This document shows positions 46,212 to 58,799 of a stretch of 64,000 bases of DNA, one piece after another. Position 1 is the stretch's first letter, and every line of letters starts with the position of its first letter. The translations under genes were made by a program, and so were the position numbers. This stretch comes from Adenanthera pavonina (lineage: Eukaryota > Streptophyta > Magnoliopsida > Fabales > Fabaceae). The notes under the pieces were generated by a model, which was not told the origin of the DNA, ran no database searches, and saw only the letters and a list, made by a program, of their open reading frames with translations. The stretch spans positions 2,311,501 to 2,375,500 of the forward strand of contig JAIVEN010000016.1 of the NCBI GenBank assembly GCA_026686845.1, written 5' to 3'.

Positions 46212-47075
46212 TATATATGCTTAATATATATATATAATATAATAGAAATTTGGTAAAAAATAATTAAAACAAATATTGTGATTTTGATCATCATAGAATT
46301 TAAAAGAAATGCAATAAGTTCAATCTATTATAGTTGAGAAAATAAAGAAGATTAAAAAGAGTGAGAAGGTGAGAGAGGGAATTAGTCCATGCTTATTGTC
46401 CAAATATTGTTATTACTTATTTTTCAGGAAAATAGATTGGCAATTCATAAACCTTCTTCCTCTACGTAACATTATTTCATTAGATTTTTACATTATGTGA
46501 AAATATCTACATTACCAACACCCATAGGAGTTCAGGTTGAGAGTTTCAATCCTAATATGGCTAATTATTTTCTTAGACTAACTACTGATCATTGTCTTAA
46601 TACATTAATATTAATTTATACGTTAAATATATTAACAATTAGATTAGCCTAATAAAAATTCCTCCAAATAAACAAGGATAATCAAGGATTGACTTGTCTT
46701 CCTAATTATCTTTTATTGAAGCTACTAATCCTTTTATTAATTAAAAAAAATTATCCTAATAAAAACAATATATTTCATTAATTCAGATGAAGAAAAAATA
46801 AAGATAAATGTGAATTGGATTCAATTGCTTGACTTTTCAAATTTTCAATCTCAAGTAGAGACAAAAAACTTTCAAAATGTTCGGAATATTTTATATGAAA
46901 GGAAATAGTAAAATACTTTGATTTTGATAAATGTACTAGATAATTTTTACAATACAAAATATATGTTGAATATTTATTTCTTTATGATAAAATTGTACAA
47001 ATATAATATAATTATTATTTTAATATGTTATTTATAAATTTTTAAAATGAAAAGAACAAAAATTTCAAAAATTAG
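46212..47075. other. AT-rich spacer
   Basis: No coding region, and nothing recognised beyond AT-rich sequence between the MITE and the right array. Confidence 0.5.
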
Positions 47076-47079
47076 CTTT

Positions 47080-47530
47080 GGCAGCGACAATGAAAAATTG
47101 CCTCTAAAAGTAAGGTTTTTGATGATGACAATAAGAAAGTCGTAGCTAAAAGTTAGATTTTTTGTGGCAACAAAAAATGTTGTCACCGAATATCTTTAAC
47201 AATGACAAAATATTGCCACTAAAAGTTATATTCAGTGGTAACTCAAATGTCACCGTTGAAAGTAAGACTTTCAGCTACAATAGACAAATATTGTTGCTAA
47301 AAGTATAATTTTCGGCGTTAATAACAAAAATCATTGTTGAAGGTCTAACTTTTGGCGTGGGAAAAAAAAAGTCTAACACTGAAAGTAGACTTTCAATGAC
47401 AATTTTTATCGTTGCCACAGAAAAGTATACTTACATTGGCAACTTTTTATGTTATTGCCGAAAGTTATATTTTTAGCGACGAATTTTTCTTGTTGTCGCC
47501 AAGAATTATCACTGAAAGTCTTTTTTTTAA
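47080..47530. repeat. right array of degenerate CACTA-like subterminal repeats
   Basis: At least eight degenerate units of 'ttggcagcgacaat...gccnctaaaagtnna' type, for example 'tggcaacaaaaaatgttgtc', 'ttcagtggtaactcaaatgt', 'ttgttgtcgccaagaattat'. Similar words occur at 44640-44905. The array ends in an A/T run at 47520-47535, where a CACTA terminus might be expected but is not intact. Confidence 0.55.
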
Positions 47531-49185
47531 TAGACGAAAACTAAGAATTAAATCTTTAATTACTCATAGCATGAGTTAATTGTATACCATATAATTCTTA
47601 AAAAGATTTCAATTAAAATGTAATCAAGGACTCAACGTTGATACAATATATGTACTGTAGTTAGAATTTAGGGAAAAAGATATTTCAGGACTTCCATATG
47701 AAAATATTCCCTTTCAAGGATTCAGTTTAAAAATTCAGTACTCCTATAAACTGAATTCCTAATTCGAGTCAACTGAATTTTCAACTGATACTGTTCATTT
47801 GCCAATATTTTGTTATAAAAGTCATAAAATGTCTTTTTCCCTAGAATTTATGCTGTTACTATTTTTCAAGAAAAAAATTACAGAAGCTTGTTGGCTAGTC
47901 CACAATCTTGTGACCTGTTTAGAATTATGTTTGTTTAATTAAATTTAATTTTACATTTACCCTCTTGAATTTCATTTTTTATTAAATATCTATAATTTAA
48001 ATGTAATAAGTTTCTATTATTTAAATTCTATTAATTAATTAAGTCATTGCTGATAAGATAATTACATTAAAACGCTGTAAAACCATATGATATGACAAAT
48101 GGTAAGTGTATATGTGAGAACGAGGATTTGACAAGTCAGCATACACGTTTGTGTGGATAATGCATATGCAAGTCACGTGATTCATTTCCCAGTATTTTTA
48201 TCCCCACCATATACCATATAGAGGTTTCATAATTTGCGTGGACATGATTTGTCTTTAGATTTTTTAACATGATCTCTCCAACTCTATGTTTGGTTAGAGG
48301 GATTTGGATTGGAGAGGAGGAGAGGGGACATTTGATTCAATAAGTACCGGAGGACCTCCTACCCCTCCCCTCCAAAAGTGAAAAATGAGTAAATCCCTCC
48401 TCTCTCATTCTTTCTAATAAATCTAAATAAAAAAAATTAAAATTCTTCCTCTTCTCCTCTTCTCCATTAAGGGGTCGAATTAAAACTTTGGACCCTGGAA
48501 ACAAGTTGGACTCCACTCCATAGTGATATGATAGAATGAAGTATGTGTGGGCAGGCCGTAGGTCCATAATCCTGAAGGACTTGTTCATGGTCATGCAGGG
48601 AAACATTAGGAAGAGCCATTCCATCGAAAGTCACCTTGGATGCGCCATCATCGACACATTAGGAAGAGAAGTTACAGCTGGCAAATTGGTGATGTATTCA
48701 TTACTAAATATTTTATAACTAATTTTTAGATATGCTTCCATTCTTTATTCTTCTCAGAAAGGTTAAAGACAACGTCCAAATACTTGGCGGATAAAGCTTC
48801 CGTATGCATATAAACGTCGACATGAAGAGCAAGGAGTTGCGTTTGTGTCAATTATCTTTGGTGCTTGATCATCACCTTCTTGATCGCCTTTTTATCCTTG
48901 AGATGACTTGTGCAGCTAGCTAGCTCGTGTCATGAATATTCTATTACATATATATAAACGCGGATTCCACTTGTACCAGCTCCCTTTATTTTAATTTGGC
49001 CAATCCAAACACTGATTTTGAGTTCATACTCATACGTTCTTGTATCGTCAGCGTTTGCATGGTGCATGCATGTGCCTGGAAGCTATATATATTAATTAAA
49101 CTATGATGGATTCGGAGTTGGCGGAGTATAGATGCTCTCTCAATATTCCAAGCAGCCAATTACATAATTGGACGAAGGTGTTAAT
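47531..49185. other. intergenic, with a possible MITE at 48285-48530
   Basis: AT-rich. Around 48285-48530 the words 'gtttggttagagggatttgg', GGAGAGGAGGAGAGGGG and 'cccctcccctcc' resemble the GGGAGG-type MITE at 19.3 kb, but paired ends could not be defined. The frames at 48337-48718 run through this repeat and are not called. Confidence 0.4.
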
Positions 49186-49189
49186 TATT

Positions 49190-49415
49190 AATTCTTCCCA
49201 TATTTCCTATTATTAGTCATATTCTAAAATAATTAAAGTATGAAAAATATAAGTTGTTTTTTTAACATTAAATATTTATTTTCATTTTTATTTCTTATTA
49301 AATAATTATGATAGAGAGAAATTAAGAAATTTATAATTAATATGGGTTATAATTTATTTAATGAGGATAATAATATATTAAAGTTATGATAGATTTTACA
49401 AAGTTCAAGAATTTT
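49190..49415. repeat. Stowaway-like relic, copy 6
   Basis: The interior matches copy 5 at 29.7 kb (shared 'tattaaataattatgataga', 'attaagaaatttataattaa'-type words in the same order). The left part reads 'cttcccatatttcctattat'. The ends are eroded and no clear TA duplication is seen. Confidence 0.45.
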
Positions 49416-50210
49416 AATTACTTTTAACTATTTTTTTTTGTATGTATAAATTAATTAAAAGTGGTTTCTACATATAATGATACTGTTTCTAATCAATAAA
49501 CACTTTCAACATCCTATAGTTTTTTAATTATATAAAATAACGTATTAGTTAATTAGAGGCCGCAAAAGTCCTCATCAGTCCCAAATTCCAAATTCAATTC
49601 TTCTCATTATCGACTTCTTAATTAATTTTGATCATGGGCCGGCTCCATTATTCTGCCTTAGCTGTCATGTTCCCGCCAATAAATTAAATATTGTAAATAG
49701 GCATTGGGCTTATAATTTCAACCAAAACCATTGACTACACTAGTAGCTAGTTGCGTATAGCAATTTTTTTAAAAAGTAAATTTTACAAATAATATAGAGA
49801 AGTAGTTGCATGCAGAAAGTTAAATGGCTTTTCCATTTTAAATTCTTCTATATTAAAATTTTTATTTTTTTATCACTAGTTTGAGAAACTAAAAAAAAAA
49901 TTATCTCCCAATATTTCATCAGGACGCGCGCCTTTTATTATATATATTGATGTCTTTACTTTAATTTCCGGCTTGTATCCTTTCCCTCCAAAGGTAACGA
50001 AGTTCTTAAATTAATTATTTTCTGCAAGATGCAGAGGGATATCCAAAGGTATATTATTATATTTTAGAATGTTAAAATTTAAATTGATATCATGTGCCAT
50101 CCAAATGGTATAAGTTTGAATATGAAAAATTGTTATGAAGATCAACTGATCCTAACAGAACCAGATTTCCAATCTTACAGCGTGCCTTCTTTGATACTGA
50201 GTTACTTGGT
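49416..50210. other. intergenic
   Basis: AT-rich. No gene or clear repeat. Confidence 0.5.
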
Positions 50211-50213
50211 TTA

Positions 50214-50396
50214 TTGGCCACTCCAAACTCTATCCAATCGGACCTCAAAAGGAAATGGCTTCCCCCTGCACCTAGCGAGGTAAGATTGGACATCAGTGAC
50301 AAAATCACCGAGGATGGAACCTGTGCTTTTGGTGAAGTGATAAGGAAAAGTGAAGGAAAATGGAGCCGTGGATTCAACTTCAGGACGTATCATTAA
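50214..50396 (+). pseudogene. LINE-type RNase H-like (RVT_3) N-terminal relic
   Basis: One frame reads KRKWLPPAPSEVRLDIS..., then FGEVIRKSEGKWSRGF. This is the start of the plant RNase H-like module (W-x-P-P-x-G-x-x-K-x-N-x-D-G ... G-x-V-x-R-D-x-x-G-x-W-x-x-G-F). The usual catalytic-Asp motif NxDG is altered. No continuation into the second half is visible downstream. It is a fragment of a non-LTR retrotransposon, in the opposite orientation to the one at 12.8 kb and covering the other end of the domain. Confidence 0.55.
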
Positions 50397-50399
50397 TTG

Positions 50400-51072
50400 T
50401 CCCATTGCCATTGTTTACCTCAGGGGTATCTTACAGGGGTCGTCCCTTTGCTTTCCTTTTAACTCAAAACTCTGTTGATTCTTCTCAATTCTTTTGTAAT
50501 TTCCAAAGTGCTCCTCCTTTTTGTTACAGGGCTTTGGAAAATGACAGAGATGGCTAGACGCCCTCTCCTTTTTGTACATATCTTTTGAAGTAATGTTATG
50601 TTCCTTTCATCCAAAGAAAAAATTATGAAAATTGTCCACTCTTTCTCCCATTGGGATCTAGGACCCAGCAATACTTTACATTAATTATCTTATCTTTTTA
50701 TTTTAACATCTTTGGCTTTGCTCAAATTGATTAACCCTTAACAACTTATTTTTTTTAGAGATCTATTACCTGTTATTCATATATAGCTGACCTAATTAAT
50801 GACCAGGAATATTATCAAAGCTTATTTATAGAACTTTAGGGTGCTGACTGCTTTGAACTTATAATCTTCTCTTCATGTCTTGCACTATTTCAAGGACCAA
50901 CTTCACGGATTCAAATCCACTGATTGTTTGAACAATGATAGTGGATTAGTGGTGGAAAATTATTTGAAAATGTGCGAGAGCTAGTGAAGCCAGAAAAAGA
51001 CGAACCACGTAGGTCTGCGCTTACGTTATGTGTGATGGTAATTCAAATCTACATCTATAATACAAAAAATAA

Positions 51073-51107
<35 letters not shown>

Positions 51108-53441
51108 GTTACGACGATGCATGGGAGATTGTGCGAAGAAAATAAAATTGATCATTGAAAGGTGGGATTAGGCTTTTAAGTTTAGCGACTCTTTCAAATA
51201 GATCGTGTGTTAATTTTGCTCTGACACTCATGCCGTTAATTCTAATTACTGGAATAATTATATATGAATTAATTACTGGAATAACAAATAAGACCTGGAC
51301 TACTCCTTGCACAGTGGACATATACGATAAAATGGCTTAAACGCTAGATTGATTAATTATTGGTGTGGTCAATCAGTACTGTCACTTCCTTGTTAGACAC
51401 GGAACAGTGAAATCCATCTACTCATTAAGGAAATGCAGCAAGCGTTGGTTTGGACCTCTCTTGGTTTTCCACTGGTTCAAGCCATGCTGTAATTAATTGA
51501 ACAGATTATTTTATTTTAATATACTTCTCTCTTATTTTGTCACTTTGACATATATATCATTTTACCCTCGTAAATCGTAATTAACTTCTATTTCATTCAG
51601 GAACGCATTACGTATATCTTATATTGTTCACAGCAAAGTTTAATGATCTATCACGTTTAGGACACCGATACTAAACCAATAATATATATAGCGCAAATTT
51701 TATTTTGTTGTATCATATTGAACGGATATATTGTGTGAATCAACTGTAGGAATTAGATTTATTTCAATAATATTTTCTGTCTAGTACTCTTATTTTTTAC
51801 CTGAATAACCAGTACTACTCCTGAGTTACACCAACTAAGCAGCGCCCAGGCATTATTAGAGGACAACATTTATACACATATTAACAGTGTACAAGCGTAT
51901 ATTTGAAAAAGCAAGGATATTTCGCTTCTCCTTTCGATCAATGACTTGCAAATATATTCTGTTTTCGAAAATATGACGAAGCATACACACAGTGGGATTG
52001 GATGTAACTCCGACCAAATATTGTATACCAGAATCTCTGATGCTTAAGCTTTTTATTTATTCTGATGAGTGATGAGAGGACAACTAGTTTTCAACCATTA
52101 CGTATATACGTATGATCCCCAACGTTTTCGTCGTCCTGAATAAAGGATCCAATCCAATTAGAGGTCTGGTTGTTTTTAATATGATAAATCTCATGGAAAG
52201 GAAATAGGAATTTATATGAGGCATTTCAGTTCTTACTGATAAATCGGTTATATCAGTACCCAAAAAATCGATCCATTGAAGTGTTGGAATTGTTATAGAC
52301 ATTGTTTTCGATTATATCATTATTTAGTAAAAGAAAATATATCTAATAAAATGCCGGACATTCCCATTACTCAGTTTTCGATGATATCCGCTTAGCTCTT
52401 CAATATTTAAAATTAAAACCTTTTGATAGAACGAGATACATGCACTAATCTTGGGTTGGAACATGAACCAATTGAATTGAATTTCAATCTTATTGGCTGT
52501 CGGAAAATTCTAAGCACCTTGTCCTGTTCTGTTTCCTAACTACTTGGGCCCTCCCTTATCATTGCGAATCCTTTCACGTCACTCTATTGACATTCATGAC
52601 TTGGACAACTCTCTCTCTCTCTACCTCCCCTCTGGGAGAGTACAGACCGTAGCAGCTAGCTAGGGCTATTAACCCTTGGAAATCTCATTTGATTTTTCTT
52701 CGTTGAGGCATATGGTTAATATATATATATATATATATATATATGAATCGCATATTCTTGCTTCAAAGCTGTATGATTCGTAAGTTCTTGCTTCAACGCC
52801 GATCCCTCTATCCGGAGTCGTTGTGCTGCAGGTGGAAAGATTTCACTTGCTCATAATATTTTAATATTTAACATAAATTACCATTTATCAAAGTTGGGCA
52901 GATAATTAAAAGCTGAAATTTTGTTATGCTGAGAATAATCCTTGTGATAAAGTATACGCGCGTGTTTTAATTTGCACTCTATTACTCCACTTGGTTCTCG
53001 TAAGATATATCTTTTTCTGCTTGTTTTAAAGTTGGGATTCAGGAAACGCAACCTGATCAAGTGTGCATGAAATTGACTGCCTCTGGCAGTCGTTATCCGC
53101 TATAAAAATAGAAGAAAATAATGAAAAAATTGAAAGAATTACACATACAGATTTATGTGTATTGGTACTCAATTTAAAAGAAGGCACTAGAAAACTTTCT
53201 TTGGTTAGTTATTGAAGGGAACATGAAAATACCTGAGTACTATACTTAATTAGTTTCCAGTTTTACACATCCAGCGACAAAGCAAGCAGACTCTTATAAA
53301 ACAGAGACAGGGTATATGTACGCAAGATCACCACAGGAATACATTGAAGCGGTAATTAAATGTTATGGGACAAGGACTAGCTGATAGCTAATATACGTAT
53401 TATTCCTTTTACCCAAATGTAGTACTAGGCAGGAGGAAATC
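50400..53441. other. intergenic, 3' side of MYB gene
   Basis: No supported gene. The frames at 50360-50671, 51109-51340, 52084-52302 and 52878-53060 lack recognisable domains. (TA)n microsatellites lie at 51077-51104 and about 52719-52744. The part next to 53441 probably includes the MYB 3' UTR. Confidence 0.5.
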
Positions 53442-54594
53442 TCATGGAACAAATAAAGGGTCCTCCAGCAGGAGTTCCGGCCAGATGGAAGGACCAACTT
53501 CTCCATAGCTAACACTATTTGTCACTGAACTCTCTGGCACAGGGGAAGGAGAGGGAATACTGCTTGAGGATGAAAGAAGCCACGGTGAATTGGGAGAACA
53601 TTCTCCCTGACTTAACGATAACGGCGGTTGATGATAGTCACATGGCGATATTAAATCAGGCATGTGAGACAACGAATCGTGGCCCAATTGGAAATTGTTG
53701 GCTCCAATTGGAGATGGATTGTTTATATTGTTTTCCAACTGGGTTGAAGTTAACACAGCGTTGTTGTTCGTCAGACACAGGGACTTCAAAAGATTAATTT
53801 GAATGGTATCCATGTATGTGAAATCGCTGTTTAAATTGGCTTCAGTTGCACAAGGTTGAGGCTGAGGGTGCAAGAAATGTTGTAGGCCTTGAAGCCTGGC
53901 CAATTGAACAGCCTCTACTTGCAGAGTCGAAGCAACACTCAGTTGCCATGGCTGATGGTCCAAAAGTCCTTTGAGATTATTAGCCAGTGCTACGAGATGA
54001 GGCAAACTTGAGAAAAGATCAGTTCGAGGTTGGTGTGTCATAGGATCATAACCCATTTGGATCAGCTTCTTCTTAAGATGGGTGTTCCAGAAATTCTTGA
54101 TCTCGTTATCTGTCCGTCCTGGTAGCTGGCTCGCAATTGCTGACCATCTTGTGAAAGTAAAGTTTCATAGTAAGCAGAGATAGTTCTATGTCACAAATTA
54201 AGTTGCTACAAAAACTAAATGTATAACAAGTTTTGAAATTACTTGTTTCCCAGGATAGCATGGAGATTCAGAATTGTTTGTTGTTCTTCTTGGGAAAATT
54301 TCCCTCTCTTTATGCCAGGCCTCAAGTAGTTCGTCCATCGTAGCCTGCAACTTTTCCCACATCTATTCATCCCTGTAAAAGTTACAAGTAAAATTGATCA
54401 CCCATGGAGTGAAGATTCTGACCCATGATTACATTATAATGTGAATAGCTAGTGTATTTACCTGCTAGTTTTGGAAGAGCCCTCCAGCTCCCATGACCAT
54501 GCTCTTGAATGTAGTTAACAAGCTTCTGATCTTCTTCAGAAGTCCAAGGACCTTTCTTCAAACCAATCTCATCACAGCACGGAGATCTTCCCAT
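53442..54594 (-). CDS. R2R3-MYB transcription factor, MYB53/MYB92/MYB93 type
   Basis: Three exons on the minus strand: 54462-54594 (133 nt), 54243-54372 (130 nt), 53442-54147. These are the canonical R2R3-MYB first-exon sizes and phases, giving 322 aa. The N-terminus MGRSPCCDEIGLKKGPWT starts R2, with Trp residues in GPWT, GSWRALPKLAG and LRWTNYL. R3 has a non-Trp first position (KFSQEEQ), then WSAIASQLPGRTDNEIKNFWNTHLKKK. After the MYB domain, GYDPMTHQPRTDLFSSLPHLVAL is the signature of the subgroup containing Arabidopsis MYB53, MYB92 and MYB93, nuclear activators linked to suberin biosynthesis and root endodermis. The C-terminus is Ser/Pro-rich and ends in an acidic WPELLLEDPL segment that probably activates transcription. 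In Arabidopsis MYB92 and MYB53 each sit beside an LRR-II kinase like the one here. Confidence 0.93.
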
Positions 54595-56775
54595 TTTTTA
54601 ACTATATACCCTATTATTACCTTTCTTCTTCCTCTCCTTTCTGCTTTTGTCCCTTGTTTCCTCTCTTTCTTCAAACAAGAATCTGAGATGCTTTTCTTTT
54701 TCTTTTTTTTTCAAATCTGAAATATCCCAATAAAATGGCTGCCTGCTTCATATCCGACCTTAAATTGCAGTTTTCTATTCTATTTAAAAACTACCGCTGC
54801 TTCTGTTTCCCAAGCCCCATCATAACAACTCCCAATAGAAAGTAACAGAGAAATTCTCGTGTGGACTAGCTCCACAGCGTAGGATTGTGGAGCAGCAAAT
54901 CTTAGGGAGACACATTAGCCACGGCCGGAGATCAAGACCTGATGATTTTATGATGTGTCATGCCTGATGCACACACGAATAATTTTACCTATGACGTGTC
55001 AACTTTTTACTTGCCAGTTGAACAACCATACCTCTCTTGTGTGAAAAGACAGATGCGCCCCTCTATTTCCACCTTTCTTTTTATCAAGATTTTAATTTTG
55101 ACTTCTTCTTCTTCTTTTTTATGTATTAATGCATAAGGGGCATATGCCTGTCCTTTTACGTTGGGTTAATTAATAATGAAAATGACCTCTCCATGAGTGC
55201 CGGCAGGACCAGCAAGTATATACCGCATTCGAGTCGTTCAATATTGGCGATAAGCGTTTGTGATGACTTCTGTTGCCACAAAATTATTGGAAAACCTTAT
55301 ATATTTACATGAGTTATCATCTCAAACCGCGTAAGGTTGAAAAAGAAATGCAGAAAGCTATAGGGTATAATCATATTAGAGGATTACAGGAAATGTTTGA
55401 TCTCTTTTCAATTAGTAAGTAATCATGACACTAGCTATAGTTTGGTTTTCTTTTGAAGAATGCGTTTATAAACTCGATAACCAGAACGAGAAACATGCAC
55501 AGGGGAGAAAAGAAAGGTGCTGGAGGATAGATCAAGGTAACCAATTAATGTGATAACTAAAAAAATACGTTATTAAGCCGCATGTATTCATTTTTCATTT
55601 TCTTTCCTAATTAATGCCATGGTAGAGTGACTGAGAAAATCCCTTTTACACGTGTTCCCTTTCGCAATATCGCGCTTTAACCAACCACATCGTTTGTATC
55701 GGACATGACGCAGAGCAGAGCTGAGAAATGATGAATAATCGACAATGGCAGGTGTGTGCGTGCGTGTGTGAGCTATGTACCAACCGTTACGAAAATTGTA
55801 ATGTAATGCTAGCTAGCTAGAAGCTTTATATGGGAGCCAAAAGGCATATATAGCTATTCGTTTTTCAAACGTATTATATGTTGGCGATCAAACTCACATG
55901 GATGCAGCAAAGCGAACTGATCATGTCACTAACAATTATCTTGGTTCTGTCTTGTCACAAAATTATTAAACCTGGATTTAGACAGCGACATGAGAGATTA
56001 TGACCCATTGACCTTCAAAAGAGCTTGTTAGACGAGAAGTTGGTGTGGCGAACTTCTGAATTTCGATAGTCCTTTGAAATCCACATTCTTGTGAAATATT
56101 TGGGAAGGAATTTTAATTGTTTTCTTTTTCCCTTAATGCATTTGTTCTCATTCCAATCAGGGACAAAGCAGACTTCATCATTTTATAAATAGGAATGAGA
56201 AGCTGAGAATGTTGGACGTATGTAGTAGGTATACAAGAATCATCATCTGTCCACATGGAGAATCACTTTAGAAATTGTTGAGTATTAACGGTAAAGTATA
56301 TGCTTATTTTGTTAGTTATATACGTAAGTCTTGAAGAAATCCTGTGTGCTTGGTCGTAAGCTATCAATATTAATTCAAGACTAATAAGCTACGGCATGCG
56401 GTTTTGATCTTTTTTGGTGGAAAAAGGGGTCATAGACCTGAAATTAAAAGGTTCTGAAAAATCATACTCATTTTTTAACATTTAAATTTTATCAAGGTGT
56501 CTAAAAAATGAAAGTAAATAAAAATACATAATTTTTTTGATATGAGGGGTGTAGTCTTCTTATAGATTTTATATTTATACCTATATCTATATCTATTCTA
56601 TATATTTACAAATTCTATAAAAATCATATTATTCTTACTATTTATTATTTATAAATAGTGTGACTTGGTGACTTAGATTCTCTAAAAAAAGAACTCACAA
56701 TCTACAGGATATGATATCTATGACATGATTAGTACAAAGTCAAGAGGTAGAAAACGAAACAGAGCCGAAGGATAT
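54595..56775. promoter_or_regulatory. upstream region of the MYB gene, intergenic
   Basis: No gene is seen. A TATA-like TTTAAATA (minus strand) lies at about 54781-54789, roughly 190 bp before the MYB ATG. ACGTGTC/GACGTGTCA words (about 54953-54998) resemble ABA-type G-box elements and may be relevant to stress-induced suberin regulators. These motifs are short and could be chance. Further left of the gene the sequence is ordinary AT-rich DNA. Confidence 0.35.
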
Positions 56776-56783
56776 ACAGATTT

Positions 56784-56905
56784 GAGAGAGAGAGAGAGAG
56801 AGAGTCCCTGTTCATCAACTTGATCGGTTTCGCTGTCGTTTGCGAATATATATATAGAGAGAGAGAGATTGCTTGTTCATCAACTTGATCGGTTTCGTTG
56901 TCGGG
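56784..56905 (+). repeat. (GA)n microsatellite with an imperfect ~70-bp tandem duplication
   Basis: A GA run at 56784-56804 is followed by 'gttcatcaacttgatcggtt', then a TA run, a second GA run (about 56856-56868) and the same 'gttcatcaacttgatcggtt' word with one nearby substitution. The unit is about 70 bp, present twice. Confidence 0.7.
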
Positions 56906-57735
56906 TGGACTACTCTTATAACAAAAAAAGAAGCAGGTTTAACTTTAAAAGCGTTAATGATGTCACTGTTAACAGTGTTATTTTACTCATAAGAAAAATC
57001 AAACTTCCAATGTCAGCTAAACCACTATTTGTTTGCTCGCTGAAGTCTCTACCAGTTACATGATTACATCGATTTAACTTACATCTTCTACGCCTCCCCA
57101 TGCCACGTATATATATTATAATTTGTTCACTTGCATTTTCGTGGACATGGACATTCTCATATTCTTAATCAATTATTTCAAAGTAAAGTTTCCTAGAGTT
57201 AGGGCCATGGGGAATAAAATGAAATTGGTTACAACTTTCAGAATTTCTATCATGCATAGCTAGGCAACCCAAATTTTTTTTCTTTTTTAAAAAAAGAAGT
57301 AAGCATCGATTTCCTTATTATCACAGATTCAACGAATCAACCAGCAGTAACTATGTTAAATTATTACTGTGTATATATGTATATATATGAACTAGTACTG
57401 CTTAATTTCAGTTCAGTCCAAAACCTTAAATCTCCTTCACATAAATTCTAGTTGTGAGCTAGTCGCGGTTTCTTGTTAGAATGCAATCATCTTCAGCAGC
57501 CTCAAGCCGATCATCATAACATCAATCATTATAGGTTAAGTTTGAGTAATCTTATATATGAGAGGAAAACTTGTAAATTAGTTGTTTTGGTTAAGATAAC
57601 ATGAAGAGCATAAGTGGAATGAAAAGGCCGAAAGGCCACGGACTGACAATTAGAATGATAAATGGATCATAGAACTTTCAATTAAAGTCAATCCCTCGAT
57701 TTGTCTTCATTAAGAGGATTTGAATATAGTATATC
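56906..57735. other. intergenic
   Basis: AT-rich. Short frames on both strands near 56869-57101 have no recognisable domain. No gene. Confidence 0.5.
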
Positions 57736-57738
57736 TTA

Positions 57739-58052
57739 ATGAGTTTTTTCTGGCGTTTGGTCTTGTTCGGGCTTTCAACTTTCTTTTCTTCATATATGGC
57801 TGCTTTTCGAAGGTTTACAAGAGGTGATGACTGGTCTGATAGCAGTATTGCAGCTGGATCTGAATCTTTGAGTGGAAGCGTCGGGAACTCTGGGCATCCT
57901 TTTTATAACTGTCAGTTTCTGAGAACAGCACCGGAAGTTACCTTTCCAGCTTCTGCAGTGGTGCGTAATAGAGACTTGTCCGATTGCTTTTCTGGAGTGT
58001 TGATGGATACTAAAGCTATCTCTACGGTGGACATGCAACATATTATTGAACA
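57739..58052 (+). pseudogene. gag-like DUF4283/zinc-knuckle ORF, 5' part, split by copia insertion
   Basis: Open frame with a likely start at ATG 57796 (MAAFRRFTRGDDWSDSS). It runs without stops to the copia insertion point. The last codons before the break (DMQHIIEH) continue in frame with the bases after the element's right-hand target duplication (63540 on, reading AWKLQAYVRVKSR). That order, and the downstream part, fit plant gag-like proteins with a DUF4283 domain and a CCHC knuckle, usually derived from LINE ORF1. Beyond the LTR boundary the frame runs into LTR sequence and stops at 58116. Confidence 0.65.
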
Positions 58053-58727
58053 TGTTGGGTGGGCTACTTTCTTATGTGGAGCAAGACTCAAATCTAAAAG
58101 TCTATTATGTGTCTAACTTATTTAAATGGAGAGAAATTATATTAGGGTATGATAATAGTATCATATTCAAGTTAGAATAGCTACCTTTAAAAGAGGAGAA
58201 GAGAAAAATATTATTTTTGCATATTTATATAGCAGTTATGGAAAAAATTCATTTGCAGATTAGTTAACCGTTAGATTAGGCCAAAATTTGTCAACAGGTT
58301 TGAGACATTTGATTCTTTATTTTCAACAGTTAGATCGTCATTCCGTGATCTGGTGTAAGAGTTATTCAATTCATTCTGAATATGTATTTTTAAGATTTTT
58401 CAACTTCTTAATTCTTTATTATAAGTTTTTGGCTTTAGTTGTTGGGAGGGTTGTTTACATTTATTTATGCATTTGATTGAGACTCTATTGTACTCTTATT
58501 TTGATTATAGTGGAACTGTTTTCATTGGTCTAAATGACCCATGGTCTTTACCCTTACCCTGAGGGGTTTTCCATATTAAAAATCTTGGCGTCTCTTGATG
58601 TGTTTGTAGTGTTTATATTTTTCTATATATTTGTTGGATTGCTCCTCATAGTTTCTTGCAAGTAGGAAAAATTTATTTCTAAATTTATTTCTACTGCATA
58701 TTTGCTACTCTGTTACTGTTCCTATCA
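58053..58727 (+). repeat. 5' LTR of copia element
   Basis: 675 bp, starting TGTTGG and ending CCTATCA. Aligns along its length with the 3' LTR but with many substitutions, so the insertion looks older than the gypsy element. Confidence 0.9.
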
Positions 58728-58730
58728 GAG

Positions 58731-58743
58731 TAGCATCAGAACC
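58731..58743 (+). other. degenerate primer binding site (initiator-Met tRNA type)
   Basis: TAGCATCAGAACC, three bases after the 5' LTR, resembles the standard initiator-Met tRNA primer site TGGTATCAGAGC with three transitions. Confidence 0.65.
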
Positions 58744-58799
58744 TTATTTTGAGGTTGTTTAATTTGCTTTATGGGAGTAAATATAAATAGGATATTTTG

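Noticed and set aside
48337..48718. Short frames on both strands near 48.5 kb
   Set aside because: Coincide with a GGGAGG/CCCTCC repeat similar to the MITE at 19.3 kb; no domain.
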